Source: Viridothelium virens
Taxonomy: Eukaryota > Ascomycota > Dothideomycetes > Trypetheliales > Trypetheliaceae
Length of the DNA: 64,000 nt
Reading direction: 5' to 3'
Assembly: GCA_010094025.1 (NCBI GenBank)
Contig: ML991777.1
Coordinates: forward strand, 1 to 64,000
The notes below the pieces were generated by a model that was given only the letters and a program-made list of their open reading frames with translations, was not told the DNA's origin and searched no databases. Below, one piece after another: positions 46,721 through 56,995 of the stretch. A program made the position numbers and the translations under genes. Each line of letters starts with the position of its first letter. Positions within the stretch are counted from its first letter, which is position 1.

Positions 46721-49327
46721 GAAGATCTAAGAGATATGTGTACGATAGTGAGAAGCAAGCATTGTCAAATGTGTAGTTTGAAGGTTGAGTTGGAGACGGA
46801 AAAGCGGTTTCACCCATGTTTCTTGTTGCTGAGTCGATCATCCAATCAGACTCCGACTTTAGTGTGCTCTACTCCGTATTTGAGACGCGTCCACAACGCG
46901 TCCAGCAACTCCATTATTCACAATAGTCTGACAATTGAGTCGCAGCGATCTCGATAGAAGGCTAGGCAGTTTTGAATAGGTCCCGTCTGAGTATTGGGCA
47001 CGATCATTCGGGTTCGGTAATATTTCTGCAGTGCCGCGAATGATTTTCACGGGATCGATCATTTTAGTATGTCTAACTACTCTATCCTCTGCAGCAATGT
47101 AATGGAGCAATCCTTATTTGACTTGGCTTACGCAAGCCGATATGATAAGTTTCTGTTCGATCAGGGCCTTATGACACGTCAGTGCCTCATAGCGAGTCAC
47201 CACATCAACAGGCATATTCCTGTCCAGCCAAGATAGCTGGATAAGTTCGCCAACAAAGGGAGACACCGTGCACAAGCCATCTACCTTCGCATACGAAAAG
47301 GTGCCGGCAGATCTGGGTGTGCTATCATATGAAGCGAGACTAGTCGTCAATGAGACGACATCGGACTCGGTGGAGATAGACATGCCACAGCGACCCTTCA
47401 CGATATTGGTCTACTAAACTTATCTCGCAATTTGCTGTGGAGTACTCCTTATGAATGGACAACAGGACCTATCTTACAGGACAGCATTGAGCATGAGGGC
47501 TGACATCTCAAGCACTCGGAGCGCGTGGGAAAAGATTTACCATAACAAAGGGCGTTTCAGAAAATCAGACGAATTCGCTAGGGCCTTGCAATCTAATTAC
47601 CAGGACGCTGAGTGAACAGCTGTCAGGACATAGCTTCCTACATTAGGAATCGATTGGTAACCTGCTGGGAATAGATGCATTCATAAACTATTGCCTGTCA
47701 ACTACCGAAGACTGGTAAAGTCCCCGCGTCCGTGAAGGAAGATCTGCATTTTGAAACCTTGCAGACACGCGAGACGAGAGATCGGGGTTGCAAGGGGAAA
47801 GGCACCGCGCGGCGGCACCTTCGGTATCTCTTAGAATATAGTTTGATGACGATTCAAAGATTGTATATGCTTGATCAATATGCGCGGAATAGTGGACGAT
47901 GCTGCAGCAATGATCGGCAGGGTGCAGAATGGTATTTCAACCTGGTGGATGGTCTTGGGGCGAGATGGTGTCATCTCGTGCCGCCAGGGATATGAAGAGG
48001 CTTTCGACCACGGCGAGGTGGCGACATGGGGTGATGGGGTTCGGGTTTGATCATGTATTATAGCAACTCATGAAGGACTGTGTGAAATGAACGTTCAGAT
48101 TCACGGTGCGCTCTCACAAGGACTCCAGCATGCAAGCGCGGCAAAGTCGAGTTTTATCCAGAAGGATTGAGAGATAATGGATAATAGCTGGGGCTTCCCG
48201 ACCTGTCCCAGTAGATACGAGATCAGCCGTACTTCAGCCTTAGCTCCCACTGCCCGGAAGGGACACGTGGGAAGGGAGTTTCCGGACCGCGTCACACCAG
48301 GTCGACCTTGCACAGTTGCTCGTTGAGGAGCACTGGGGGTGGGGGCCTGGATGATGCCTTTATGTGCGTCTGCTAGGTCTGTAGATCTTGCATTATTGCT
48401 GCTGCGTGCCGAGCCAGTACGCGCCCGGCCAATGCGTGTGGGTCTAGACGTTGTCCAACAGGAGTCAACTCTTGGAGCGGGTGATGACCTGCGTCGTCCT
48501 TCGTACGGCAAGAGGCTTCGGCTCGCATCCTTCACAAGGCGGTGGGGTAGCATCATGGATGCACATATGGGCTGAATTGGGGTGGACGGGGTGATGGGGA
48601 GCGCTGTTGTTCGTCTGCCCGCTGCTAATGTTATCACCCTTCCTGCCCATCTCCCTGGTCCCCTGCGCCGTCCCAAAAGTACTTGTTGTACTCCGTAACA
48701 CTCGTAGTGGCTGAGAGGCGGCCTTTGCTTTTTACAGCTACCAACTTACCTCTCTCAAATTACGGTCGCCTCTCCTCGTCACCCCCCTTTGGCCCCAGGT
48801 CTTCCACCTCTCCCTCTAGTGCTTCGACCAGTCGCCCACAGGCAACAGCGCACCAGTGCGACAATTCAGGCGCTGCCGTTCAACGGCCCGCGATCCTTTT
48901 CGGAACCCCTCCGACGTGATTGAAGCACCCAGCCTTTGACATCATCCAACACCGGTGCCTCCTCCACCATGCAAGGCATTTGAGCAGGAGCTTCAACATC
49001 CAATAATATTGTTAACCCTTTTTATTGTCGTCAAAAAGCCCTATTGTGCTCCCCAAAGCTCAACTCTGGGTTATTGTCCGCCGTTTAGTGGACACAGCTG
49101 AAGGAAACACAGCCGCAGCACACCCTGGCAATCTCCCATCAGCCGGGACTTCGGTCAGCCTCTAAGTTCTTGTAAGTCGCCCGCAAAGACATGGGACCAG
49201 TGATTTGATAATTTGCCCTATGCGACCGCTGATTCCTGCCATCCATAGCATTTGAAGCTTATCGTCCTTCTTCTGAAACACTACCATCTCAAAGTATCGC
49301 ATTCCGTTGATGGCCCCAGGTGTCATG
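46721..49327. other. intergenic, 2.6 kb
   Basis: A minus-strand frame at 47114-47401 and another at 46859-47110 look like two exons, but no GT..AG pair joins them in phase. The part from about 48100 to 49300 is CT-rich on the plus strand and probably holds the G-alpha promoter and 5' untranslated region. No gene supported. Confidence 0.45.
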
Positions 49328-50614
49328 ATGTGTTTCGGCAGGAAGGCTGAAGATCCTGATGTGAAGAAGAACGAAGAAATTGAACGCCAACTTCGGTTGG
49401 ACAAGAAAAAAGCACAGCGGGAGGTCAAGCTGTTGCTGTTGGGTCTGTGATACATCCTGTTACGCAAAGAAGTCACTGTCGTTGTCGCTAACATGGTGCA
49501 GGAGCTGGCGAGAGTGGAAAGTCAACAGTACTCAAGCAGATGCGCTTGATAAATCATGGCGCCTTCCAGAAGCCCGAAAGGAAACAGTGGAGGGCAATCA
49601 TCTTCACTAACCTCGTGAATGCATTCCAAGTTCTACTCAGCGCCATGTCAGAGCATGAAATCGAATTTGAGAATCCGGAAAACATTGTAAGCTCGATCTT
49701 CTTCGACCTGGCTTGGCATTCGATTACTAAGTCTTCACAAGAAATTCTCAGAAGTTATTCCCACAGAGCCAGAGATAAGCATTGATGACCCCATGCCCAT
49801 GCAGTGTCTCAACGCATTTACGGCTCTCTGGAGAGATCAAGGAATACAACTGGCAATCAAGAAGGGCAATGAATACGCCTTACATGATAACTTGAGCTAG
49901 TGAGTCTGCCGTTGCTCTAACATTAGTTACCTATGTCGCTGAATCATTCGCCACAGTTACTTCACGGACATCAACCGGCTATTCGCAAAAGATTACCTGC
50001 CTACCGACCAGGACATACTGAGGGCACGCTTGAAAACAACTGGTATCAGTGAGACGATTTTCGAAACTGGCAATCTAACGTATAAAATGTTCGATGTCGG
50101 AGGTCAACGATCAGAGCGAAAGAAATGGATACATGTGTTCGACAACGTTCAGGTTGTCTTATTTCTGGTTGCTATCAGTGGCTTTGACCATGTACTAGTG
50201 GAAGACAGGAATGGGGTACGTATGACATTTGGCAAAGTCGTGATTCATCGCTGATTATTGGGTCAGAATCAAATGCAGGAAGCCCTAATGCTCTTCGAAT
50301 CTATCGCCAACTCCAAATACTTCGAACGATCCGCGCTGATATTGTTCTTGAACAAAATCGACCTTTTCCGAGAAAAGCTTGTCTCCGGTCAAAGCAGTGT
50401 CAAGACGCATTTCCCAGACTACACCGGCAGCGATACGGATACTAAGGCAGCTCAGGAGTTCTTTGCCGAGAAATTCCGAAACCTCCTTCGACAGCCAAAT
50501 AAGGACGTGTACGTGCATTATACGAATGCTACGGATACGGACCTTCTGAAGAAGACAATGGCGTCGGTCCAGGACATGATCGTACAGCGTAATCTTAATG
50601 CCCTCATATTATGA
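49328..50614 (+). CDS. heterotrimeric G-protein alpha subunit, group II-like
   Basis: Five exons: 49328-49442, 49502-49686, 49742-49899, 49957-50215 and 50267-50614, 354 residues, a normal length. The P-loop is GAGESGKST, switch I has RLKTTGISE, switch II DVGGQRSERKKW, G4 NKID and G5 TNATDT (usually TCATDT). The N terminus reads MCFGRKAED, as in fungal group II (Neurospora GNA-2-like) subunits. It lacks the MGxxxS myristoylation signal, and the C terminus NALIL lacks the pertussis-toxin Cys; Cys2 may be palmitoylated. In-frame ATGs at 49310 and 49325 could add up to six residues. It couples membrane receptors to cAMP or MAPK signalling. Confidence 0.93.
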
Positions 50615-51168
50615 TGATTGGATGAGTTGGAGAAGAGACTCTGGTATCTTTGGGAGGATTGGGTTATGTCATAAGCCCATCCAAACGTTATTGACGGAAT
50701 GCTGGATTTTGTGATTGGGGACTTGGGACCACAGTGGCGCATTGGATCTCTTTTTGGAATTTGCGTGAGGAGATCGAGTGGGATGGGCGGACAGAACATG
50801 ATCGCAGATGCGGAGTAGCGATAGTGCATTTGCGATGTTAATACAGCGAGATTAGTGCTTATGGATCAACTTGGCATTACGAACCGTAAAGTCCGAGAAA
50901 TCGAGCTCGCCAATGCATTAGGTACTTTCAAAAGGTGTTGTACGGGCTCAGGTACGCGCCTCATTCTGGTGGAGTGCAGACCTCAGGCATCTAAGGTATT
51001 ACTACATGCGTTGCTTCGGTCCCGTCCCGAACGTCAGGTGGGATACGATAGGTGGTACCTTATCCACATCCCACGTGATCTTCCGCCAACGGTCATATCC
51101 AACCTCAACCTCTCACTTGAGTAAGGCAAGGTATCTTGCAGTGAGACAGTTGCTCTCCAGCGGTGGTC
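50615..51168. other. short intergenic gap
   Basis: About 550 bases between the G-alpha stop codon and the mS38/Cox24-like start codon. No gene or repeat seen. Confidence 0.5.
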
Positions 51169-52354
51169 ATGTCCCTGCAAGTATCTCGAGTCCACCGTAT
51201 AGTGCGCACACTTTGCTCTGGATCGCCCACGTCGACTGCTTGCACTGCTTCACGAAATACAGTCGCAGGCTTTTCTGCACCCCTACAGCGTCAACCACAC
51301 CAACGCCGACAATCTTCCTCTAAAACCTCGATCTCTCCTGATGTAACGCCTACTGCAAGTCCTCAGCATGGTTCAACAGACGAGACTCCGGCGAAGGCTT
51401 CGTCAAGCCGCATCACTCGCCGTAGATCAAAAAATTCTTCGGCGTTAGCCTCAAAGGATAAAGAGAGCACTCCAGTAGGGTTACCCATCGTGCCTCCTAC
51501 AAATCATTTAAATCAGCATGGTACTAAAACCTCATCCTCTTGGTGCGTGTATCGGGCTCTGACTTAATCGCTTAGATGTTGGGCTTTCGTCCTTTTACTC
51601 TCAACACCGGCCAATCTCATTAAGCGCGTCGACTCCACCTCAAACCTCCCCCAACGCATTTGACAAACTCTTCGAGAAGAAGTCCAGGAACTCAACGATA
51701 GATGTTGTTGACACTCTTACCCATGCTGTGCAAATTTATGAGGATCGTGCAAAAGTTTTAGAGGCGAATGGAGTTCGCTTTGAGATCAGAGAGACCGCTG
51801 CCGACCAAAATCGACAACCAGACCGTAATCCTTTCCAACAAGAGTTCCGATCGATGTCTCTCGAAGAATATGTTGCCCGTTTCAGACCTTATGTTGCACC
51901 ACCTCCACCTGAGCCAATGCAGGCCGCTGAGAGACCGGCGAAGCGCAATGCAGCATCAAAGAGGCAGAAGAGCGTGGCAGATACTGCTGAAAATATACCT
52001 CGTCAGACATCATACAAGACGACGATCTTAGTCACTGAGTCTGTTCATGCCAACGGCCAGAAAACTTACACGGCCTCTACATCACCACTGGAAGAGGTGC
52101 ATAGCTCACCAAATGCAAAGGTCATTCCACCGGAAGAGGCGAAGCGTGATCCGAGTCGTCAACCATTTCTTGAGAGAATGAGAATACGACAGCGGAAACT
52201 GGATGAATTTCGTCAAGGGCGGCATCGGGGATTGTACGGGAAAATGCTCTTGATCAGCGTGAAGCGACAGCGGAAGTTGAAGATGAAGAAACATAAGTAC
52301 AAGAAGCTAATGAAGAGAACGCGGAACTTGCGGAGGAAGTTGGATCGGAACTGA
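51169..52354 (+). CDS. mS38/Cox24-like mitochondrial protein
   Basis: Two exons: 51169-51520 and 51576-52354, 376 residues. The N terminus (MSLQVSRVHRIVRTLCSG) is rich in Arg, Ser and Thr and fits a mitochondrial presequence. The intron has donor GTACTA and joins NQH to DVGLSSFYSQHRPISLS, a stretch seen in fungal relatives. The last 30 residues are very basic (SVKRQRKLKMKKHKYKKLM, then KRTRNLRRKLDRN), which is the COX24/AURKAIP1 domain (DUF1713). In mitoribosomes this tail is the small-subunit protein mS38, needed for translation of certain mitochondrial mRNAs. The middle is probably disordered and long for the family. Confidence 0.88.
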
Positions 52355-53115
52355 AGGTCGAGGCCTTTCTTCGGGACAAATGCTTTCCATATACGTAGGC
52401 GGACCATTGCATCTACTGGTCGATGTCTCTTCTTACTTATCTAATGTAGACAGCAGAAGGCATCTCGAGGCATATCACCTCGAATTGCTCGCTTATTCAT
52501 CCTTGTTCGTGTTGGGAAGTTGTGGTGGCCCACACAAACGTCCCCAAAGTGAAGAGAGGTTGTTGTGAACGAACGAACCCTTGGGGTCGACGCGTGCTGT
52601 CTCGGGGAGTGTGCTACGGAAGCTGCTACGCAGTTGAGTCAGGTCTTCCCTTCTTCACTTGCAGCAACAATAGAAGAATTTATAAGTGCATTGACCCATT
52701 CTTTCATGCCCATAACCTTCTATTGCCTTCATCCACGACCTTTCCTTGCACTCCTTTACAGTTGACCCACGCACTTGCCCACAACTCTTTCTCGCACTCA
52801 TCAACGGAAATCTTTATCATCCTCTACAACCAGCCCACGAATTCAATCATAGACTACTCTTCAAAGTGGTCCACGGACATCTCTCGCATCCCTCCACCAC
52901 AATTCACCTCACCCACCCATAGCCGCCTTCTCCACCTAACCCTAAGAATCTCTCCCCAAGACCGAAGGAGTTTTCTGCGAGGAGAAGGAACCACTCCTGC
53001 CATACAGCCACTACAGAACCAACCCAAGTAGTGATCATAAGCAAGTACCTCTGCTCTTACTCGTTCGCTTTTCACTGTGCTGACAGAGCACTAACTCATA
53101 GCCTCCGACCTTCAA
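52355..53115. other. intergenic / 5' region of orphan gene
   Basis: About 760 bases, strongly pyrimidine-rich on the plus strand from about 52680 to 52990, as is common just upstream of transcribed fungal genes. Open frames are low-complexity; no gene called. Confidence 0.45.
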
Positions 53116-54030
53116 ATGGCCACACAAAGTGGAAGAGCTGAAGAGATGCAGGGCCAGCAAGAGAGTGATCTCTCAGCCATAGGCTCTCCTCTGACCGAAG
53201 CTCCTAGCACCATCGAGAGCGGTGGTGGTCAAAACGATGCGGCCGATACTGGAAGCAATGCTCCTGACACGCAGTCAGGAGGAAAATCGGGGCGCGGATT
53301 TTGGTCGAGGTTGCGCCGACTGGGGAAAAAGCAACCCATCCAAGCTTGGGTGGAGATAGAGGTCACCTCAGAGTCCAAGCACGTATCCGAGATGCAAGGG
53401 GAGGACAAGGGACCATTTGTGTCCTGTGCCTGCTACGCCGCAGGTGCTTCAAATCCAAACCCGAATCAGACATCAACGGAGGGCTCTGGGGGCCTCCCCA
53501 CTACGAAGTCGGCTTTCCTCACGAAGCAGCCGGAAGAGGCGAGCGTGTCTGCCCTAAAGCTCAATGAAGCTTTCCTGGATCAGGTATCGAAAACAATGCA
53601 TGATTTCTCCTTGATTATGAGAACATACTAACTGCTGTTGTAGTTGAACAAGACGAGGGCGGTGCTCCAAAAGATCGCCGAGATCCAGGACCAGCTCGGG
53701 CTCTCCGACTCACCACATCGCCTCAGCTTGACCGAGTTCGCCAACAGGGTCGCCAACAGGGGCCAGGCGTGCCTTGATAGGGTGCGTCGCGACGCCCGAG
53801 GGACTCGGTTCGAGCCGGGCATGGGGGCCAAAATAGCCACCGTGGAGATGATGGATGAGATCGACAGCGCCCTCACGTGGATTAACAATCCACAGAGGGA
53901 GATCCAGCAGAAGCTGGGGGAGCTCGAGCTGGAGAGCGGGTGGAGGGGGAGGCCAACCCGGGGATATATTAATGAGGTCTTCCAGGATGTGGAAGGCCTC
54001 AGGCAGCAGGTCCGGGGTACGTACGAGTGA
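53116..54030 (+). CDS. hypothetical protein, unrecognised
   Basis: Two exons: 53116-53583 and 53644-54030, 284 residues, joined in phase by a 60-nt GTATCG..GTAG intron with a TACTAAC branch site. The first third is Ser/Gly/Asn/Gln-rich and probably disordered. A basic patch follows (GRGFWSRLRRLGKKQP). The second exon is helical and charged (LNKTRAVLQKIAEIQDQLGL; DEIDSALTWINNPQREIQQK), suggesting a coiled coil or helical bundle. There is no signal peptide, membrane span or known domain. The perfect branch site and conserved phase argue that it is a real gene. It may be restricted to a narrow lineage. Function unknown. Confidence 0.6.
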
Positions 54031-55192
54031 ACAGCAGCTAGTCTATATAATTTTTTATTTTTTTTTTAAAATAAATGCGAGAGAGAATCCTGACCATGTG
54101 GTATTTTGCCATGACCTCATGGGGATAGCTCCAATGCGCGACATTGCCTGTGAGACCTTGGCTCACCTTCCACGCGAGATTTTCACTTTCCGGTTTTCCT
54201 CAAGTGAACTAACCAAAACATAGTGATCCGACACATGGCTAGATCCGATTGAGGGTTGCCCCGACGGGCCGATAAGAGAATAGGTGTGGTGGGCGGAAGG
54301 ACCTGGTTCCCTAGCTGTAGCTAGAAAATTTAGGAAACCAGAGTCCATGTCATTTGCATTACTCGGTGTGGCAGGCTCAATTATGAAATTCCCCATGATG
54401 CTACTGCGCGATTTTATGGTTGCATTCCTATTGTGCTGCGTAATCCAAAATTGACCGAAGCTGCCTCCAAGTGGTTCTCCCAAAATTGAGAGATCTCGAT
54501 TGAGGGCCTCCCCAACACAGTGAAGCGAGAATAATCGAGGGAAGATTTTTTTTGATGCGAAATGATGCCAATACTTGAAAAGGTGGATCTGCTGCCGGTT
54601 CTCTAAACTGTTTACAATAGCAGTGGCAGGGAATTTACGTTAGGAAACCCCCCATTAGAGAACGGGTCCGTCCTAATAGGCCGTCTTATTCTCTAGCAAA
54701 TCTCTCAAAAAGGCCTATGTGGCGCCATACATAATCAGAAGAGGCACGAATGGGTGTCTGCCCTCGGCCTTGCGGGGAAGAGGCTCTCCCGACGGGCCGT
54801 AAACCCGTGTCTAGGCCATTGCCCATTGCCTTTGCTACCTGACCTGACACTGATGCGCTGTCAGGCGATTTCGCATCTCTCGTCTCTCATCTCCCATCTC
54901 TGATCTCTGATCTCTCACTTGCCCTGCGAGAATTCCATTGCCATTATCTCGGTGGTGTTATGGACCAGCATGGATGGGTAAGCGTCCCCTCTTATCCATT
55001 CTGGCTGTCGGCAGCGACTCCTCGGCATTTGCGCCCTAAGTCTCTTTAAATATCCCAAGTCAATTCACCAATGCTGCGAACGACATCATAATCAGCCCAC
55101 CGGAATTATCCTCCTCCTTCAACCGCCCAGACTTCTGCTTCCCCACCCGTTCCTTCACCCACCCCCAATTGACAAACCGCGCGCATCTCGCA
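54031..55192. other. intergenic with weak dispersed repeats
   Basis: No gene recognised. A T/A-run at about 54047-54075 marks the 3' end of the orphan gene. Two similar same-direction segments start near 54241 and 54490, sharing CGATTGAGGG and GAGAATA. The 11-mer CCGACGGGCCG occurs at 54261-54271 and again at 54789-54799. An imperfect TCTC/GATCTCT run lies at about 54873-54917. The rest, from about 54960 on, is the methyltransferase upstream region. Confidence 0.4.
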
Positions 55193-56518
55193 ATGTCTGC
55201 GCCCGACCCCACAGTCTCGGATCCGGCTTCAGTGTCTGTGCCGCAACAAGTCAGCGACTCTCCTCCAGTCCCGGAACCACCACCTGTGTCCTCAGAACCA
55301 GCTCCAATCTCAGAAAATCTTCCATCGTCAGACCACCCTCCACCCTCAATACCTCCTCCAACCTCAGAACCTCCGCTATTCCCAGGACTCCCTCCGTCCT
55401 CGGAACCTCTTCCACCATCGCGCCCATCTCTCCCAACCTCCTCACCCCCACGACCCTCCTCCCCCCACAATGACCCGGAAGTCTCACACAACGACCCACA
55501 CCAAATCTCCGACGCGTCCGCCCAAGCTCAAACCACCATCGAGCCCGGCAGCGAAGACAGCGCGTCGAGCAGCGGCGACGACGCGGGCTACGCCTCGGAC
55601 GACTACAGCTCGACGTCGACCTCGCTGTCCTCCTCCGTCCGAGACTACGCGTTCGAGAACGGGCGACGCTACCACAAGTTCCGGCAGGGGCACTACGCGC
55701 TGCCGAACGACGACCAAGAGCAGCACCGCGAGGACATGAAGCACGCAATGACGCTGGCGGCGTCGGGCGACCGGCTGCACTTCGCGCCGCTGAACGCGCA
55801 CCCGCAGCAGATCGTCGACCTGGGCACCGGCACGGGCATCTGGGCGGTGGAGATGGGCGACGCGTATCCCTCCGCGCAGGTGCTGGGCATCGACCTCTCC
55901 CCTATCCAGCCGACGTGGGTGCCGCCGAATGTGCGGTTCATGGTGGACGACGCGGAGAGCGAGTGGCTGCATCCGCGCGACCACTTCGACCTCGTGCATG
56001 CGCGCCACTGTCTGCCGGCGTTCAAGGACTGGGCGGGTGTGTTTGCGAGCGCGTTTGCGCATGTCAAGCCGGGCGGCTGGATGGAGGTGCAGGATTTGCA
56101 GTTTGTGTCGCAGTGTGATGATGGGACGATGCCGGAGACGTATGCACTGGAGAAGCTGTTTCGTTTGATTGGCGCGGGGTTTCAGACGATGGGCGTCACG
56201 TTGCAGGGGGCGCCGAGCCTGCCGGAGAAGATGCGCGCGGCGGGGTTTGAGGGGGTGGAGGTGGATGTCAGGAAGGTGCCGGTGGGGAAGTGGCCGAAGA
56301 ATCCGCTGCTGAAGAAGGTCGGCTTGTATCTGCAGGCTGTGATTATGGATGGGTTGGAGGCCGTTAGCTTGGGGCCCATCTGTCGCGGATTGAAGTGGAC
56401 GAGGGAGGAGGTCGAGGTCTTGCTGGCGGAGGTGAGGAAGGACTTGAGGAACTCGGCGATCCATAGTTATGTCACCATGTACACGATTTACGGCCAGAAG
56501 CGCACGACAGCGATATGA
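55193..56518 (+). CDS. LaeA-like SAM-dependent methyltransferase
   Basis: One exon, 441 residues from ATG 55193. Residues 1-110 are a Pro/Ser-rich tract with repeated SEPxP/PPPS units, probably disordered. An acidic Ser/Asp linker follows, then RDYAFENGRRYHKFRQGHY, the usual lead-in of LaeA-like enzymes. The class I fold has motif I VDLGTGTGIWAVEMGD, the adenosine-binding IDLSPIQP, and HVKPGGWMEVQDL. The family includes LaeA, a regulator of secondary metabolism in the velvet complex, and many relatives of unknown substrate; this one is probably a relative rather than LaeA itself. Plus-strand sequence is C-rich to about 55700, then G-rich, so the antisense strand has long spurious frames. Confidence 0.88.
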   Translation: MSAPDPTVSDPASVSVPQQVSDSPPVPEPPPVSSEPAPISENLPSSDHPPPSIPPPTSEPPLFPGLPPSSEPLPPSRPSLPTSSPPRPSSPHNDPEVSHNDPHQISDASAQAQTTIEPGSEDSASSSGDDAGYASDDYSSTSTSLSSSVRDYAFENGRRYHKFRQGHYALPNDDQEQHREDMKHAMTLAASGDRLHFAPLNAHPQQIVDLGTGTGIWAVEMGDAYPSAQVLGIDLSPIQPTWVPPNVRFMVDDAESEWLHPRDHFDLVHARHCLPAFKDWAGVFASAFAHVKPGGWMEVQDLQFVSQCDDGTMPETYALEKLFRLIGAGFQTMGVTLQGAPSLPEKMRAAGFEGVEVDVRKVPVGKWPKNPLLKKVGLYLQAVIMDGLEAVSLGPICRGLKWTREEVEVLLAEVRKDLRNSAIHSYVTMYTIYGQKRTTAI

Positions 56519-56995
56519 CGAGTGATCGTCGAACATAAAAAGCAAAGGTTTGGATAGGGATGGCTATTGTCTTTTTCGGGATTTTTTTCCTTTCGATGGC
56601 ATAGCGATGGATACCCTCTGGCTAAGTAAGGCATACGTTTCTAGTAATGGCGAATAGGTTTTTAGTGCACATAGTCTGGAATACTCAATTCAGATCTTTC
56701 CACTTTCACCGAGACTAATCACTATTGGCTGTGTTAAGATTCACCATCGGAATGAGTAAGCCGAGTGTTCAAACTGACTTTTCAAATATTGAGCCATCGC
56801 AGAATTCTAGCTCGGAGAACCTATGAAAGACAACATGGACATACCCTTGAAAAGAAATCGTTTGGGCTTTGCAGCAAAGGGAAATAAGGATTTTGCAGAA
56901 TCTTAGCGCCATGGAACCACTCTTCCCATTATGCCAGCTCATTCGACCAAAAACACCAACCCATCCCCGTCCTCCACAATTACCACTCCTCCCTA
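56519..56995. other. gap between convergent 3' ends
   Basis: About 480 bases of 3' flanks of the methyltransferase and the surface protein gene. Nothing recognised. Confidence 0.5.

Noticed and set aside
46859-47401. possible two-exon minus-strand gene
   Set aside because: No GT..AG pair joins the two frames in phase, and neither part has a motif.
48101-48676. 191-codon minus-strand frame
   Set aside because: Low-complexity Arg/Ser/Pro composition in a likely promoter and untranslated region; no splice signals or domain.
55484-56545. 353-codon open frame on the minus strand
   Set aside because: Antisense to the methyltransferase in a GC-rich island. Its composition is dominated by Arg, His and Leu, with no domain.
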